DNA of 64,000 bases from the NCBI GenBank assembly GCA_963691775.1, contig OY829369.1:558001-622000 (forward strand), written 5' to 3'. The notes beneath the pieces are model-generated. The model was not told the DNA's origin, made no database searches, and was given only the letters and a program-made list of their open reading frames with translations. Shown piece after piece: positions 35,048 to 44,611 of this stretch. A program made the translations under genes and the position numbers. Position 1 is the first letter of the stretch, and the number at the start of each line of letters is the position of its first letter. This DNA is from JAZBPO01 sp963691775. GTDB taxonomy: Bacteria; Pseudomonadota; Gammaproteobacteria; Pseudomonadales; Azotimanducaceae.

Positions 35048-35962
35048 CTAGTCGAGCGCAGCGCTGCCGCGTTCGCCGTCCTCCAGCGGGTGAACGTCCA
35101 CGCTCACCTGAATCGAATGCTGGCCGCCGCCATAGATCACGCCCTTCAGCGGCGGGACATCCGAATAGTCCCGGCCGCGCGCGATCACCACGTACTGCTC
35201 CGTAGGCATCTGGTCGTTCGTCGGGTCGAACTCTACCCAGCCAATCTCCGGAACGTGCAGCGAGAACCAGGCGTGCGAGGCGTCGGCGCCGACAAGTTTG
35301 GGCTGGCCCGGTGGCGGCAGGGTCTCGAGGTATCCGGACACATAGCCTGCGCCGAGCCCGATCGAGCGCAGCATCGCGATCGCGAGATGTGCGAAATCCT
35401 GACACACGCCCCGCCGCTGCTCCCAGACCTGGGTGAGCGGCGTGGAGGCCGTTGTGGCGGTCGGATCGTAGGCAAAGTCCCGATGGATACGGCGGGTCAG
35501 ATCAAGTGTGGAATCAAGAATGCCGCGGCCTGGCGCGAACGACTCATCGGCATAGGCCTTCACTGCGGGACCGACGTCGCGAACCAGCGGTGAGGCAAGC
35601 GCGAAGTGGACAACGCTGCGCAGTTCCTCCTCCGTCCCTGCACGCAGGCGGTCGCGCACGGTTTCCCAGGGCAGGTCCATGCCGAGCGAGAGCTGACCGG
35701 GCGCGCGATGCGTGACGACCTCCGAAAGTACGCTCACGGTCAGCGCATCATGAGGCACCTCGATGTCGAAGTAGCTGACCATGTTGCCGAAATAGTCACG
35801 ACGCTCGCGGAATACCTTGGGCGAAGGTTCGATCGTGAATACGCTGCGAAGTCGCTTCTGACGGCCGTCATCGCAGGGCGTGAGGCGGGCTTCGTTATGG
35901 CACAGCGTCACCGGTTCGCCGTAGCGGTAGCGCGTCGTGTGCGTGATCCTGTAGTGCGTCAT
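35048..35962 (-). CDS. Transglutaminase-like protein (module B)
   Basis: A 304-residue protein. An N-terminal bacterial transglutaminase beta domain (MTHYRITHTTRYRYGEPVTL, FGNMVSYFDIE) precedes a transglutaminase-core thiol domain. The catalytic triad is visible: Cys near 187 in RRGVCQDFAHLA, His near 229 in ASHAWFSLHV, and Asp in WVEFDPTND. In bacteria such domains are usually proteases or amidases, and sometimes transferases. The ATG overlaps the previous stop by four bases (ATGA), coupling it to the fused ATP-grasp/alpha-E gene. Confidence 0.92.
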   Translation of the reverse strand: MTHYRITHTTRYRYGEPVTLCHNEARLTPCDDGRQKRLRSVFTIEPSPKVFRERRDYFGNMVSYFDIEVPHDALTVSVLSEVVTHRAPGQLSLGMDLPWETVRDRLRAGTEEELRSVVHFALASPLVRDVGPAVKAYADESFAPGRGILDSTLDLTRRIHRDFAYDPTATTASTPLTQVWEQRRGVCQDFAHLAIAMLRSIGLGAGYVSGYLETLPPPGQPKLVGADASHAWFSLHVPEIGWVEFDPTNDQMPTEQYVVIARGRDYSDVPPLKGVIYGGGQHSIQVSVDVHPLEDGERGSAALD

Positions 35963-38562
35963 TCAAGAAACTCCGCACTGTCAGGCCGCCCTGTGTCCAG
36001 AGACACCGCGACAAGCTGCTGGGTCGGCTGGACGTGTGTGAAAAACGCATGGTTCAGCGCCGCGACGGCTGCATCAAGGTCACGCTCCAGCGCGTCGAGA
36101 AGCTCCACAAGACCTTCACGGCGATGGCCTTGCGTCCGGGCGAGCGTGTCCGCATCCGCGAGACGAACGCGGGTTCCGGCCGCGAGCAGCGCCCGCTGAT
36201 CCGCGTCGAGATCGCGCGACGGCGCTTCGCGCGGCAAATCCTCCATATGCCGAGCAAGCTCGAGCATCTGGTGCGCGAGGGAACGCGGATTGCCCCGGTC
36301 CAGCACGATGACCTCGAATGCAGAGCGCGCATCGAGGCTCGCCCTGTACCGCCTGCGATGGGTCATGAGGCTCTCGTTTGCCAGGAGCAGCGCCTCGAGC
36401 AGCTGATACTCCACGCCCTCGTCGGCTTCGGAGAGCACCGTTGCGCGCAGAAGCTCGAGCAGCTTGGTCGCGCGCTCCACCCGGCGGCCGACAAGCAGAA
36501 AGTGCCAGCCCGCTTCGTGCGTCATCGATTCAACCGTCAAGCCCGTGAACGCGACAAGCGCTGACACGAGACGATCGAGCGTGTCCTCGAGCGCAGCAAG
36601 CCCTCCGAAGTCGTAGCGGCGCTGCTCCTCAAGCGCCTCGCTGATGTCGTCTATCACGCGCCAACTGTCCGTGGACCAACGATCGCGGACCGACAGCGCA
36701 GCACCCTCGAGCGACTTGAAGGTCGAAGCAAGCGACCCCGCGAGCGTCGCGTCGCGAACCGTTTCCAACAGCGTGTTCTCGACGAATTGGGTGCCGGCCA
36801 GGGCACTGCCACCTGGCTCCGCACCCTGACCGGTCGACAGCACGCGCAGCGCGCGCAGCAGGATCGTCAGCGCGCCGCCATCCGCGGGATCACCGTAATC
36901 GCGCGCTTCGTTGTACTTGCGCAGACAGGTCCGCGCGAGCCGCGTCAGATACTCGCCGCGCTCGGCATAGCGACCCACCCAGTAGAGATTCTCTGCGGCG
37001 CGCGAGGGCAGGCTTTCATCGGCCGCCGCCGCTGGCGCGCGCACGCTCGGCCAAAGGATCAGATGCCGCTCTTCTTCGGAGGCAAGAATCCAGGTGTCCT
37101 TGCACACACCCCGCAGGCCGGCACCAAGAGAACCCGGCAGTTCGTCGTCGCCAACCACACGCGTGAACCCACCGGGCATTACCGTGAAAGCATCGCCGGT
37201 GACATCGCTCACCGACGCCGCGAAGCATCGTGTCACGACTGGCCGAGGCCTGAACGACCCGCCGATCAGCGCAGGCGTAGTTGCTCCGGCCGCCGCTTCC
37301 TGGCCAACGTAGAGTTCGGGGTCGCGACGAATCCGATCGCGCCACGCCGCCACCCCCGCTGCATCCAGTGATCCGCCCCAGAGCGTGCGCCCCCCGCGGT
37401 CCATGCGCTTGATCACGAGCTCGGGCAGGCGATCGAGCACCTGCGTGCACCCTTCCTCGTCGCCGCACCACCAGGTCGGCAGCGACTCGAGCTGCAATTC
37501 CTCGCCGAGAAACTGGCGTGCGATGCGCGGCAGGAAAGGAATGAGCGCAGGGTTTTCAAGTACGCCTGCACCCAGCGGATTCGCCAGGCTCACCGATCCA
37601 CTGCGCGCAACCTGAAGCAAGCCGGGGATGCCCCCGCGCGAATCCGGCTCCAGCTCGAGGGGATCGCACAGGGGGTCGGCGAGCCGTCGCAACACCGTAT
37701 CGACAAGCTTCAAGCCACCGATTGTCCGGAGCCACAGGCGACCGTCGCGCACCGTCAGGTCCTCACCTTCCACAAGCGGAAACCCGAGATAGGCGGCCAG
37801 ATAGGCGTGATCGAAGTAGTTCGGGTCGCTCTGCCCCCGCCCCAACACGACAATGCGCGGATCATGCTTCTGGTGAGGCGCACGGGCGACGAGCTGATCC
37901 CGGAGCAGACGAAAGAAACGCGCGAGGCGATGCACGTGCGTGCTGCGGATAAGGTTTGGAAGAATGCGGGAGCAAGCGATCCGCGTTTCCAGCGCCAGCC
38001 CCGGACCGGAAGGCGACTGCGTTCGATCAGACACGACCCGAAAATTACCGTCCGCACCGCGTGCTACGTCTGCTGCATACATCGCAAGGCGCGCATCGGT
38101 GTCGGCGAGGGCGCCGTCGACGGGCAGAAGAAAGTTCGTGTGACGCAGAATCAATTGCGGCGGCACCGTGCCACCCCTGATCAGATGGCGCGGCCCGTAC
38201 AGGTCCCGAAGGATCGCATCGAGCAGGCGCGCCCGCTGAGCAAGGCCGGATTCCAGCCGCGACCAGTCCTCGGCAGGTATCAGATAGGGCACCGGGTCGA
38301 GCTCGACCGGCCGCAGCCCGGCTTCGTCGCTTGCCCCGCTGTAGCTGACGCCATTCTCGCGGAACAGGCGCCGCGCCTCCTGCCAGCGAGCCTCGAGCTC
38401 ACGAGCACCAAGCTGCTCGAAAGCGCCAAACAGACGCTGCCAGTGCGGCCGCACGCCCAGGCCGGACCCTTGCACGGCGAAGAGCTCGTCATGCGCGCCC
38501 CGGTGCTTCCCGTAATCAGGACCCACCAGAGAACCGCGACCGCGGGGAGCAGCTTCGCTCAC
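35959..38562 (-). CDS. Fused circularly permuted ATP-grasp and alpha-E protein (module A)
   Basis: An 867-residue two-part protein. Residues about 1-490 are a circularly permuted ATP-grasp domain: PVDGALADTDARLAMYAADV, GRGQSDPNYFDHAYLAAYLG, ANPLGAGVLENPALIPFLP and LVIKRMDRGGRTLWGG. Residues about 525-860 are an alpha-E domain starting SRAAENLYWVGRYAERGEY. The site equivalent to E-D-N-x-R of the stand-alone copy reads S-D-R-T-Q-S-P-S-G, a difference that I believe is typical of the fused subfamily. The GTG start overlaps the previous stop (GTGA). It combines in one chain what module B encodes as two genes. Confidence 0.92.
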   Translation of the reverse strand: MSEAAPRGRGSLVGPDYGKHRGAHDELFAVQGSGLGVRPHWQRLFGAFEQLGARELEARWQEARRLFRENGVSYSGASDEAGLRPVELDPVPYLIPAEDWSRLESGLAQRARLLDAILRDLYGPRHLIRGGTVPPQLILRHTNFLLPVDGALADTDARLAMYAADVARGADGNFRVVSDRTQSPSGPGLALETRIACSRILPNLIRSTHVHRLARFFRLLRDQLVARAPHQKHDPRIVVLGRGQSDPNYFDHAYLAAYLGFPLVEGEDLTVRDGRLWLRTIGGLKLVDTVLRRLADPLCDPLELEPDSRGGIPGLLQVARSGSVSLANPLGAGVLENPALIPFLPRIARQFLGEELQLESLPTWWCGDEEGCTQVLDRLPELVIKRMDRGGRTLWGGSLDAAGVAAWRDRIRRDPELYVGQEAAAGATTPALIGGSFRPRPVVTRCFAASVSDVTGDAFTVMPGGFTRVVGDDELPGSLGAGLRGVCKDTWILASEEERHLILWPSVRAPAAAADESLPSRAAENLYWVGRYAERGEYLTRLARTCLRKYNEARDYGDPADGGALTILLRALRVLSTGQGAEPGGSALAGTQFVENTLLETVRDATLAGSLASTFKSLEGAALSVRDRWSTDSWRVIDDISEALEEQRRYDFGGLAALEDTLDRLVSALVAFTGLTVESMTHEAGWHFLLVGRRVERATKLLELLRATVLSEADEGVEYQLLEALLLANESLMTHRRRYRASLDARSAFEVIVLDRGNPRSLAHQMLELARHMEDLPREAPSRDLDADQRALLAAGTRVRLADADTLARTQGHRREGLVELLDALERDLDAAVAALNHAFFTHVQPTQQLVAVSLDTGRPDSAEFLE

Positions 38563-41500
38563 GGGCGGGATCCCGTCCGGGCACGCCCGCGGCGCAGATC
38601 GAGCGTCAGCGGATAGGCCGGGTTGACCTCGGAAGTGATGATGGAAAACTGATCGGGCGGGCTACCTTCAGGGCGGAACTCACCCACGATCTGGCCCGGC
38701 ATGGGGCGCGGATGAATTTCTCCCGAGCTGTGACCCACATCCCAGAACCGGTTCACACGCCGCGCCTCTGCTTCCCACGAATTCACCGGAAAGCTGTCGT
38801 AGCTGCGGCCACCGGCATGAGCAACGTGGTAAGTGCATCCACCGATGGCGCGGCCATTCCAGCTGTCGACCACGTCAAACACCAAAGGCGCATCGACGCC
38901 GATCGACGGATGCAGCGCCGACGGAGGCGCCCAGGCCTTGTAGCGCACGCCTGCAACGCCTTCGCCACGGGTGCCCGTGGCACGCAGGGGCACGCGCTGG
39001 CCGTTACAGTGAATCTGGTAGCGATCGCCAATCAGACCGCTTGCGCGTACCTGCAGACGCTCCACGGACGAATCGACGTAACGCGCCGTCCCAGACCCTG
39101 TCGCTTCCTCTCCAAGGACGTGCCAGGGCTCTATGGCTGCGCGCAGCTCGAGCTCGACGTCACCGACGTGCACGCCCCCAAGACGCGGGAAGCGGAACTC
39201 GAAGAACGGGGCGAACCATTCCAGCTCGAAGGGGTATCCGGCCCGCCGCAGGTCCGCCACCACCTCCCGCAGGTCTTCCCAGACGTAGTGCGGCAACATG
39301 AAACGGTCGTGCAGGCCCGTGCCCCAGTGCACCAGTTCGCGCTCCAGCGGCGCGCGCCAGAACCATGCCAGCAGCGTGCGCAGCAACAGCATCTGAACCA
39401 CGGCCATATGGGCGTGCGGCGGCATCTCGAAGGCACGCAGTTCGAGCAATCCGAGGCGCCCGGAAGAGGCGTCCGGCGAGTACAGCTTGTCGATGCAGAA
39501 CTCGCTCCGGTGCGTGTTGCCGGTCAGGTCCGTCAGCAGATTACGGAGCACGCGATCCACCATCCAGGGCGACGCGGCATCGTCCGGCGGCATCTGCTCG
39601 AACGCGATTTCGAGCTCGTAGAGACGGTCGTCGCGCGCCTCGTCTACCCGCGGCGCCTGGCTCGTCGGGCCGATGAACATGCCCGAGAACAGATAGGACA
39701 GGGCCGGGTGGTTCTGCCAGTACGTGATGAGGCTGCGAAGCAGCGAAGGCTTGCGCAGCAGCGGCGAATCAGCCGGCGACGCTGCGCCGATCGTGACGTG
39801 ATTGCCGCCGCCGGTGCCGGTGTGCCTGCCGTCGAGCATGAACTTCTCGGCGCCGAGACGACATTCGCGTGCGATCTCATAGAGCCGCTCGGTGTGGTCC
39901 ACGAGCGCCCGGAAGTCCGACGCCGGGTGAATGTTGACCTCGATCACGCCGGGATCCGGCGTGACGGCGAACTTGCTCAGGCGCGGATCACGCGGCGGCT
40001 CGTAGCCCTCCAGGACAATCGACAGGCCTGTCTCCCGCGCGACGGTTTCGATGCAGGCGACGAGCTCGATCCATGCCTCCAGCGTCTGCAGCGGCGGGAG
40101 GAAGGCATGCAGCACACCGTCGCGCGCCTCGACGGCGAGCGCTGTCGTGATCACGCGGTCGGCGTCCGCAAGTGCCCCCGCTATGGGCGAGCGCACCGGT
40201 TCGGCGGAAGAGGATGCCCCACGCACCTCGAACGGCGGCAGCGCTTCGCGCGGCGCAAAGGGGTCCGGACCCTGCTCAGGCACGCGCTCACCCGCACTGC
40301 GCTCCGGGGCTTCGTACCAGGCAGGCAGGGAGTTGATCGGCAGGCGGAAGCCCATGGGGGAATCCCCGGGCATCAGCACCAGGCGTCCTGCGCGGAGCGG
40401 CCAGGCGCTCGTGAGCCAGCGCCGGGCATCGGCGCTGTGCTCAAGGGGGAGCACGTAGCCCACAGCCGCGCCCAGATCCGCAGTGAGCAGCTTCACAAGC
40501 GCCGCACGACGCTCAGGATCCGAGAGATCGGCGTCCACTAACGTCTGCTCGTCGAGTCCCTCGGGCAGACGCGCCTCAAGCCAGAGGTGGTGCACCGGAT
40601 CCTCGTGGGCGGCCATCACACAGTCAGCGGGTAACGAGAGCGCCGCGGCAAGGTGCTCCAGAAAACATCGAGCCTCAGCCGTGCCGTGGCCGAGGTCAGA
40701 CTCGGGCCGCGCAAGGAGTTCAGGATCGGTCCAGAGCGGTTCCCCATCGGCACGCCAGTAACAGGTCTTGGCCCACCGCGGCAGCGGCTCACCGGGATAC
40801 CACTTGCCCTGCCCGTAGTGCAGCAGGCCACCCGGTGAGAAGGCCTCGCGAAGGCGGCGCGTAAGGCGCTCGGCGAGCAGACGCTTGTCGTCCCCGTCGG
40901 CGGCAGTGTTCCACTGCGCAGATTCCTGATCGTCGACCGATACGAAGGTGGGCTCACCGCCCATGGTCAGACGGACATCGCCTTCCTCTAATTCGACGTC
41001 GACGTCGAGACCCAGTTGCCAGATGCGTTGCCACTGTTCATCGCTGTAGGGCAGCGTGACCCTCGGGTCCTCGTGCAGGCGCTGGACACGATTATCGAAG
41101 CTGAATTCGACCTCACACTCGCTTGTCGCGCCGGTGATCGGCGCAGCAGACTGCGGAGAGGGCGTGCACGCGAGCGGGATGTGCCCCTCCCCTGCGGCGA
41201 GCCCAGAGGTCGGGTCCAGGCCGATCCAGCCGGCGCCGGGAATATAGACCTCGGTCCACGCGTGCAGGTCCGTGAAGTCCTCGCTCGGGCCGCTCGGGCC
41301 ATCGAGGGACTGAAGGTCAGGCGCAAGCTGGACGAGATAGCCCGAAACGAAGCGCGCCGCGAGGCCAAGACGGCGCATGATCTGGACGAGCAGCCAGCCC
41401 GAATCCCGGCAGGAGCCGGAGCCACGCTGCAAGGTCTGCTGCGACGTCTGTACACCTGGCTCCATGCGCACGGTGTAGGAGATGTCGTTCGCAAGGCGGC

Positions 41501-41948
41501 GGTTGAGGTCAACGAGAAAATCTACCGTAGGCCGTTCCCGGCGCTCCACGGCACTCATCCACTCATCAAGAAGCGCGCTCTCCTCGGAGACCTCCAGATA
41601 GGGCGCGAGATCGCGCTGTTCACGCGCCCCATAGGTGAAGGGGAAGCTGCGAGCCGCTTCCTCGAGGAAGAAGTCGAAGGGGTTGATGACCGTAAGATCC
41701 GCCACCAGATCCACCTCGAACGTGAGCGAGCGGGCACGCTCGTTGAATACGAGCCGTGCAAGGAAGTTGCCGAAGGCGTCCTGCTGCCAGTTCACGAAGT
41801 GGTCAGAGGGCTCGACCTTGAGCGCATAGGACAGGATCGGCGTGCGCGAATGCACTGCCGGGCGCAGGCGGAGCGTGTGCGGAAGGATGGTTGTGGGCCG
41901 ATCGAACGCGTAATGCGTGCGATGGTGCAGCGCAACGTGAATGGCCAC
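38559..41948 (-). CDS. Transglutaminase fused to DUF2126 putative amidoligase (module A)
   Basis: A 1129-residue protein. The GTG at 41948 follows GGAGG by four bases and starts the family N-terminus AIHVALHHRTHYAFDRP; an ATG at 41981 is an alternative. Residues 1-290 are a bacterial transglutaminase N-domain and thiol core with Cys (QRGSGSCRDSGW, near 178), His (LHAWTEVY) and Asp (GLDPTSG). The rest is DUF2126, annotated as a putative amidoligase. It begins with DVRLTMGGEPTFVSVDD and contains LDGRHTGTGGGNHVTIG, which resembles the glutamine-synthetase-type ATP/Glu site. It is the first gene of the operon and divergent from an AEC permease. Confidence 0.93.
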   Translation of the reverse strand: MAIHVALHHRTHYAFDRPTTILPHTLRLRPAVHSRTPILSYALKVEPSDHFVNWQQDAFGNFLARLVFNERARSLTFEVDLVADLTVINPFDFFLEEAARSFPFTYGAREQRDLAPYLEVSEESALLDEWMSAVERRERPTVDFLVDLNRRLANDISYTVRMEPGVQTSQQTLQRGSGSCRDSGWLLVQIMRRLGLAARFVSGYLVQLAPDLQSLDGPSGPSEDFTDLHAWTEVYIPGAGWIGLDPTSGLAAGEGHIPLACTPSPQSAAPITGATSECEVEFSFDNRVQRLHEDPRVTLPYSDEQWQRIWQLGLDVDVELEEGDVRLTMGGEPTFVSVDDQESAQWNTAADGDDKRLLAERLTRRLREAFSPGGLLHYGQGKWYPGEPLPRWAKTCYWRADGEPLWTDPELLARPESDLGHGTAEARCFLEHLAAALSLPADCVMAAHEDPVHHLWLEARLPEGLDEQTLVDADLSDPERRAALVKLLTADLGAAVGYVLPLEHSADARRWLTSAWPLRAGRLVLMPGDSPMGFRLPINSLPAWYEAPERSAGERVPEQGPDPFAPREALPPFEVRGASSSAEPVRSPIAGALADADRVITTALAVEARDGVLHAFLPPLQTLEAWIELVACIETVARETGLSIVLEGYEPPRDPRLSKFAVTPDPGVIEVNIHPASDFRALVDHTERLYEIARECRLGAEKFMLDGRHTGTGGGNHVTIGAASPADSPLLRKPSLLRSLITYWQNHPALSYLFSGMFIGPTSQAPRVDEARDDRLYELEIAFEQMPPDDAASPWMVDRVLRNLLTDLTGNTHRSEFCIDKLYSPDASSGRLGLLELRAFEMPPHAHMAVVQMLLLRTLLAWFWRAPLERELVHWGTGLHDRFMLPHYVWEDLREVVADLRRAGYPFELEWFAPFFEFRFPRLGGVHVGDVELELRAAIEPWHVLGEEATGSGTARYVDSSVERLQVRASGLIGDRYQIHCNGQRVPLRATGTRGEGVAGVRYKAWAPPSALHPSIGVDAPLVFDVVDSWNGRAIGGCTYHVAHAGGRSYDSFPVNSWEAEARRVNRFWDVGHSSGEIHPRPMPGQIVGEFRPEGSPPDQFSIITSEVNPAYPLTLDLRRGRARTGSRP

Positions 41949-42114
41949 GGGGCCTCCGGTGTGGTCGGCGCGGAGCGGCACACCGACGTCCGTGCAGAAG
42001 GCCGCGAATTCTCAGGCATGCCGCAGGGCCGCGCAAAGGTTCTGCGCTGGACGGAGCGTCGGGCGCTTCCTAGAGTCCTGCTCCGCTCGCAGCCATGACA
42101 ACGGAAATCAGCTG

Positions 42115-43062
42115 ATGATCGCGCGGTTGCTGGACGTCTTCGCAACGCTGGTGCTGCCAGCTTACGCGATCGTCGCCCTCGGCTGGGGCCTGGCCCGCGC
42201 GCCGCGCATCCCGGCTGCGCTGCTGACAACCTTCAGGCGCCTGGTCTTCGACCTGATCCTCCCGCTTTACCTCTTCCGCACGCTCGCAAGCGTGCAGCTC
42301 CCGGAGCGGTTTCCGATCACTTACGTTCTTGGCTACTACGGCGCCACCCTCGCGCTGTATGCGCTCGTCACTGCGCTGACCTGGCGCCGATCCGGCCCGG
42401 GCACAGCCAATATCCAGGGGCTTGGGGGCGTCTACGCGAACGCCGTACTGCTTGGAACACCCGTGATCACCGCCGCGCTGGGCGACGCCGCCGCTCTGCC
42501 GCTGTTCGCCCTCATCGGGCTCCACGCACCTCTGCTCGCCTTCGCCACGGGCGCTCTGGCAGAGATCGCGCGTCCGGATACCGAGTCCAGCCTCGCGCCG
42601 TTGCTCCGGAACATCCTCCTCGGTCTCCTTCGCAACCCGATCATCCTCTCGATTGCCGGCGGCTTGGCGTGGAACCTCATTCAGGGCCCACTTCCGGTAG
42701 ACTGGCAGAGCGCGACGGCAACCGCGTCGAAGCTGATCCCGCCGCTCGCCCTCGTTGCGATGGGTATCGGCCTCGCCGGCTACGGTCTGCGCAGCGCCAT
42801 CGCCCCGGCCATGGGCGTGTGCGCGACCAAGCTCGTCGTCCATCCTCTGATCGTGGCGGTTGTACTCGCGCTGCTGCCGGGCATACCGCACCTGTGGTGG
42901 CAGACGGCTGTTCTGATGGCGGCCCTGCCGACGGGCGTCAACGTATACCTGTTTGCCGCGCAGCAGCGCGCCGGCGAAGCCGTAGCGGCTGCGACCGTGG
43001 CGATCGCGACGCCGGCATCGATGCTTACGCTGACCGCGGTCCTTGCCCTGACGGTCCGTTGA
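42115..43062 (+). CDS. AEC (auxin efflux carrier) family permease
   Basis: A 315-residue inner-membrane transporter with about ten helices. The ATG at 42115 is the family start (LLDVFATLVLPAYAIVALGW); the frame is open upstream through the divergent gap. Features include FRRLVFDLILPLYLFRTLA, ANAVLLGTPVITAALGD, PLALVAMGIGLAGYGL and AALPTGVNVYLFAAQQ, the usual C-terminal signature. Bacterial AEC proteins export or take up organic acids such as malate or malonate. It shares a divergent promoter region of about 165 bases with the transglutaminase/ATP-grasp operon, so transport of its substrate or product is possible. Confidence 0.88.
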   Translation: MIARLLDVFATLVLPAYAIVALGWGLARAPRIPAALLTTFRRLVFDLILPLYLFRTLASVQLPERFPITYVLGYYGATLALYALVTALTWRRSGPGTANIQGLGGVYANAVLLGTPVITAALGDAAALPLFALIGLHAPLLAFATGALAEIARPDTESSLAPLLRNILLGLLRNPIILSIAGGLAWNLIQGPLPVDWQSATATASKLIPPLALVAMGIGLAGYGLRSAIAPAMGVCATKLVVHPLIVAVVLALLPGIPHLWWQTAVLMAALPTGVNVYLFAAQQRAGEAVAAATVAIATPASMLTLTAVLALTVR

Positions 43063-43068
43063 GACAGC

Positions 43069-43920
43069 TTACAGCGGCGCGCGCGCACTGAAGAATCGCA
43101 GGACGCGCTCCGTGATCGTGGGCGCGAGGGCTTCCGGCAGGTCATGCCCCATTCCATCGATCAGTTCGAGCTCGGCGTTCGGCACTGACGCGGCGATGTC
43201 GCGCCCGCCGTCGACGGGTACCAGCGGGTCCAAGAGGCCGTGAATCACCAGCATGGGGACATTGACGTCCGCGAGCGCTGCGCGCCGATCGCCGTCGCGC
43301 AGGATCGCGGCAAACTGCCGCGTCACCCCGTCGGGTCGCCAGGCACGCTCGAGCGCCCGTCGAGCGAGCACGAGGCGTTCCGCTTCCGGCAGGGGCCAGT
43401 GTGGTGATCCGAAAAGCAATCGATCTGCCGCATTACGCGCCACCGCTTCCTCCAGCGTAGCCGGCGCGGGCGCCGTCAGCGCTTCCAGGACCTCGGGCGC
43501 AGGTCGAGGCAACTCCGGATTCCCAGTGCTCGACATGACGGAGACAAGCGCATCGAAGCGTTCGGAATGATCGACGGCGAGCCGCTGGATGATCATGCCG
43601 CCCATGGATATCCCGAAGCACAGTGCGCGCTCGATGCGCAGATGATCCAGCAGGGCAACGCAGTCGTCTCCCATGTCGGAGACGCTGTAGGCCTCCCCCG
43701 CATGGTCCGAAGAGGCGCCGCAGTCACGATTGTCGAAGACGATGACGCGATATCCAGCGGACACCCAGGCGTCGACGTAGGCCCGCGGCCACTCGATCAA
43801 TTGGGTCCCGAGGCCGCGGACGAGCAGCAGCGGGCGCCCCTGACCGAAGGACTTCCACGCGATCTGCGCTCCGGGCAATGCGGCGATCTGCACGCCGCGA
43901 TCGTCGATCGGACCCTTCAT
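43069..43920 (-). CDS. Alpha/beta hydrolase
   Basis: A 283-residue soluble hydrolase. The ATG at 43920 overlaps the TPMT stop by four bases (ATGA). The nucleophile Ser sits in CFGISMGGMIIQ (G-x-S-x-G). The oxyanion region is LLLVRGLGTQLIEW, the acid residue is in VIHGLLDPLVPV, and the His is in DGMGHDLPEAL. This is the common esterase/lactonase/C-C hydrolase pattern; the substrate is unknown. Stop-start overlap implies translation together with the methyltransferase. Confidence 0.88.
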   Translation of the reverse strand: MKGPIDDRGVQIAALPGAQIAWKSFGQGRPLLLVRGLGTQLIEWPRAYVDAWVSAGYRVIVFDNRDCGASSDHAGEAYSVSDMGDDCVALLDHLRIERALCFGISMGGMIIQRLAVDHSERFDALVSVMSSTGNPELPRPAPEVLEALTAPAPATLEEAVARNAADRLLFGSPHWPLPEAERLVLARRALERAWRPDGVTRQFAAILRDGDRRAALADVNVPMLVIHGLLDPLVPVDGGRDIAASVPNAELELIDGMGHDLPEALAPTITERVLRFFSARAPL

Positions 43921-44582
43921 GCATCCTCCTTGCGAGTCAGCATCCAGCAGCACTCGCGCATGCGCGAGATGCCCCGCTCCGCGAACTTCCCTGGCGGCGC
44001 CACCCACTCGCCGATCTCGATGTCCTCCAGGTCGAAGGCCGCCGCATACAGGGCCCGCAGCTCGTCTTCCCCGACGCTGAACGGCGGGCCCTTCATCTCC
44101 TCCTGTGCATACTCGAGCGTCTGCAGGAACACGACGGTCCCGGGCGTCACCAGTTCGCGCAGATGCTCGGCATAGCTCGCTCGCAGTTCAGGGGGCAGCG
44201 CAACGAGCGAGGCACGATCGTAGACCCCGTCCACCTTGCCGAGGCGCTTCGCGTTCAGGTCAAAGTAGTCCCCGCAGAACACCTCGATCGCGTCGCCGAC
44301 GTAGAGGCGATGACGACCCGCATCGCGAATCTCGAAGTCCTCGTCGTGCTCCTCGAAGAGCGCGCGACACGCGATCGAGGCGAGTTCGACGCCGATCACG
44401 CGCTGCCCATGGTCTCGCAGCCAGATCAGATCCTCAGACTTGCCGCAGAGCGGCACGAAGATGCGCCCGCCATCAGGCCAGGGCATCTCGCCCGCATGGG
44501 CCACCAGGCGCGGATTGACGTCTTCCTCATGAAAACCGATCCGATCGTGTTGCCAGCGATCGAGCCAGAATGCTTCGTCCAC
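43917..44582 (-). CDS. tpm: Thiopurine S-methyltransferase
   Basis: A 221-residue SAM-dependent methyltransferase of the TPMT family. It starts at a GTG with GGGGAG upstream. FWLDRWQHDRIGFHEEDVNP is the family N-terminus, followed by FVPLCGKSEDLIWLRDHGQ (SAM-binding), VIGVELASIACRALF and VDGVYDRASLVALP. The C-terminal part GPPFSVGEDELRALY completes it. Bacterial TPMTs methylate thiopurines and also selenium and tellurium oxyanions, which gives metalloid resistance. The enzyme is cytosolic and coupled to the hydrolase downstream. Confidence 0.94.
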   Translation of the reverse strand: MDEAFWLDRWQHDRIGFHEEDVNPRLVAHAGEMPWPDGGRIFVPLCGKSEDLIWLRDHGQRVIGVELASIACRALFEEHDEDFEIRDAGRHRLYVGDAIEVFCGDYFDLNAKRLGKVDGVYDRASLVALPPELRASYAEHLRELVTPGTVVFLQTLEYAQEEMKGPPFSVGEDELRALYAAAFDLEDIEIGEWVAPPGKFAERGISRMRECCWMLTRKEDA

Positions 44583-44611
44583 GACTCCCCTCCCCGGGCT
44601 CTGCCGTCGTT

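Noticed and set aside
38712..40541. A 609-codon plus-strand frame opposite the DUF2126 gene
   Set aside because: Arg/His-rich product without domains; the minus-strand gene is well supported.
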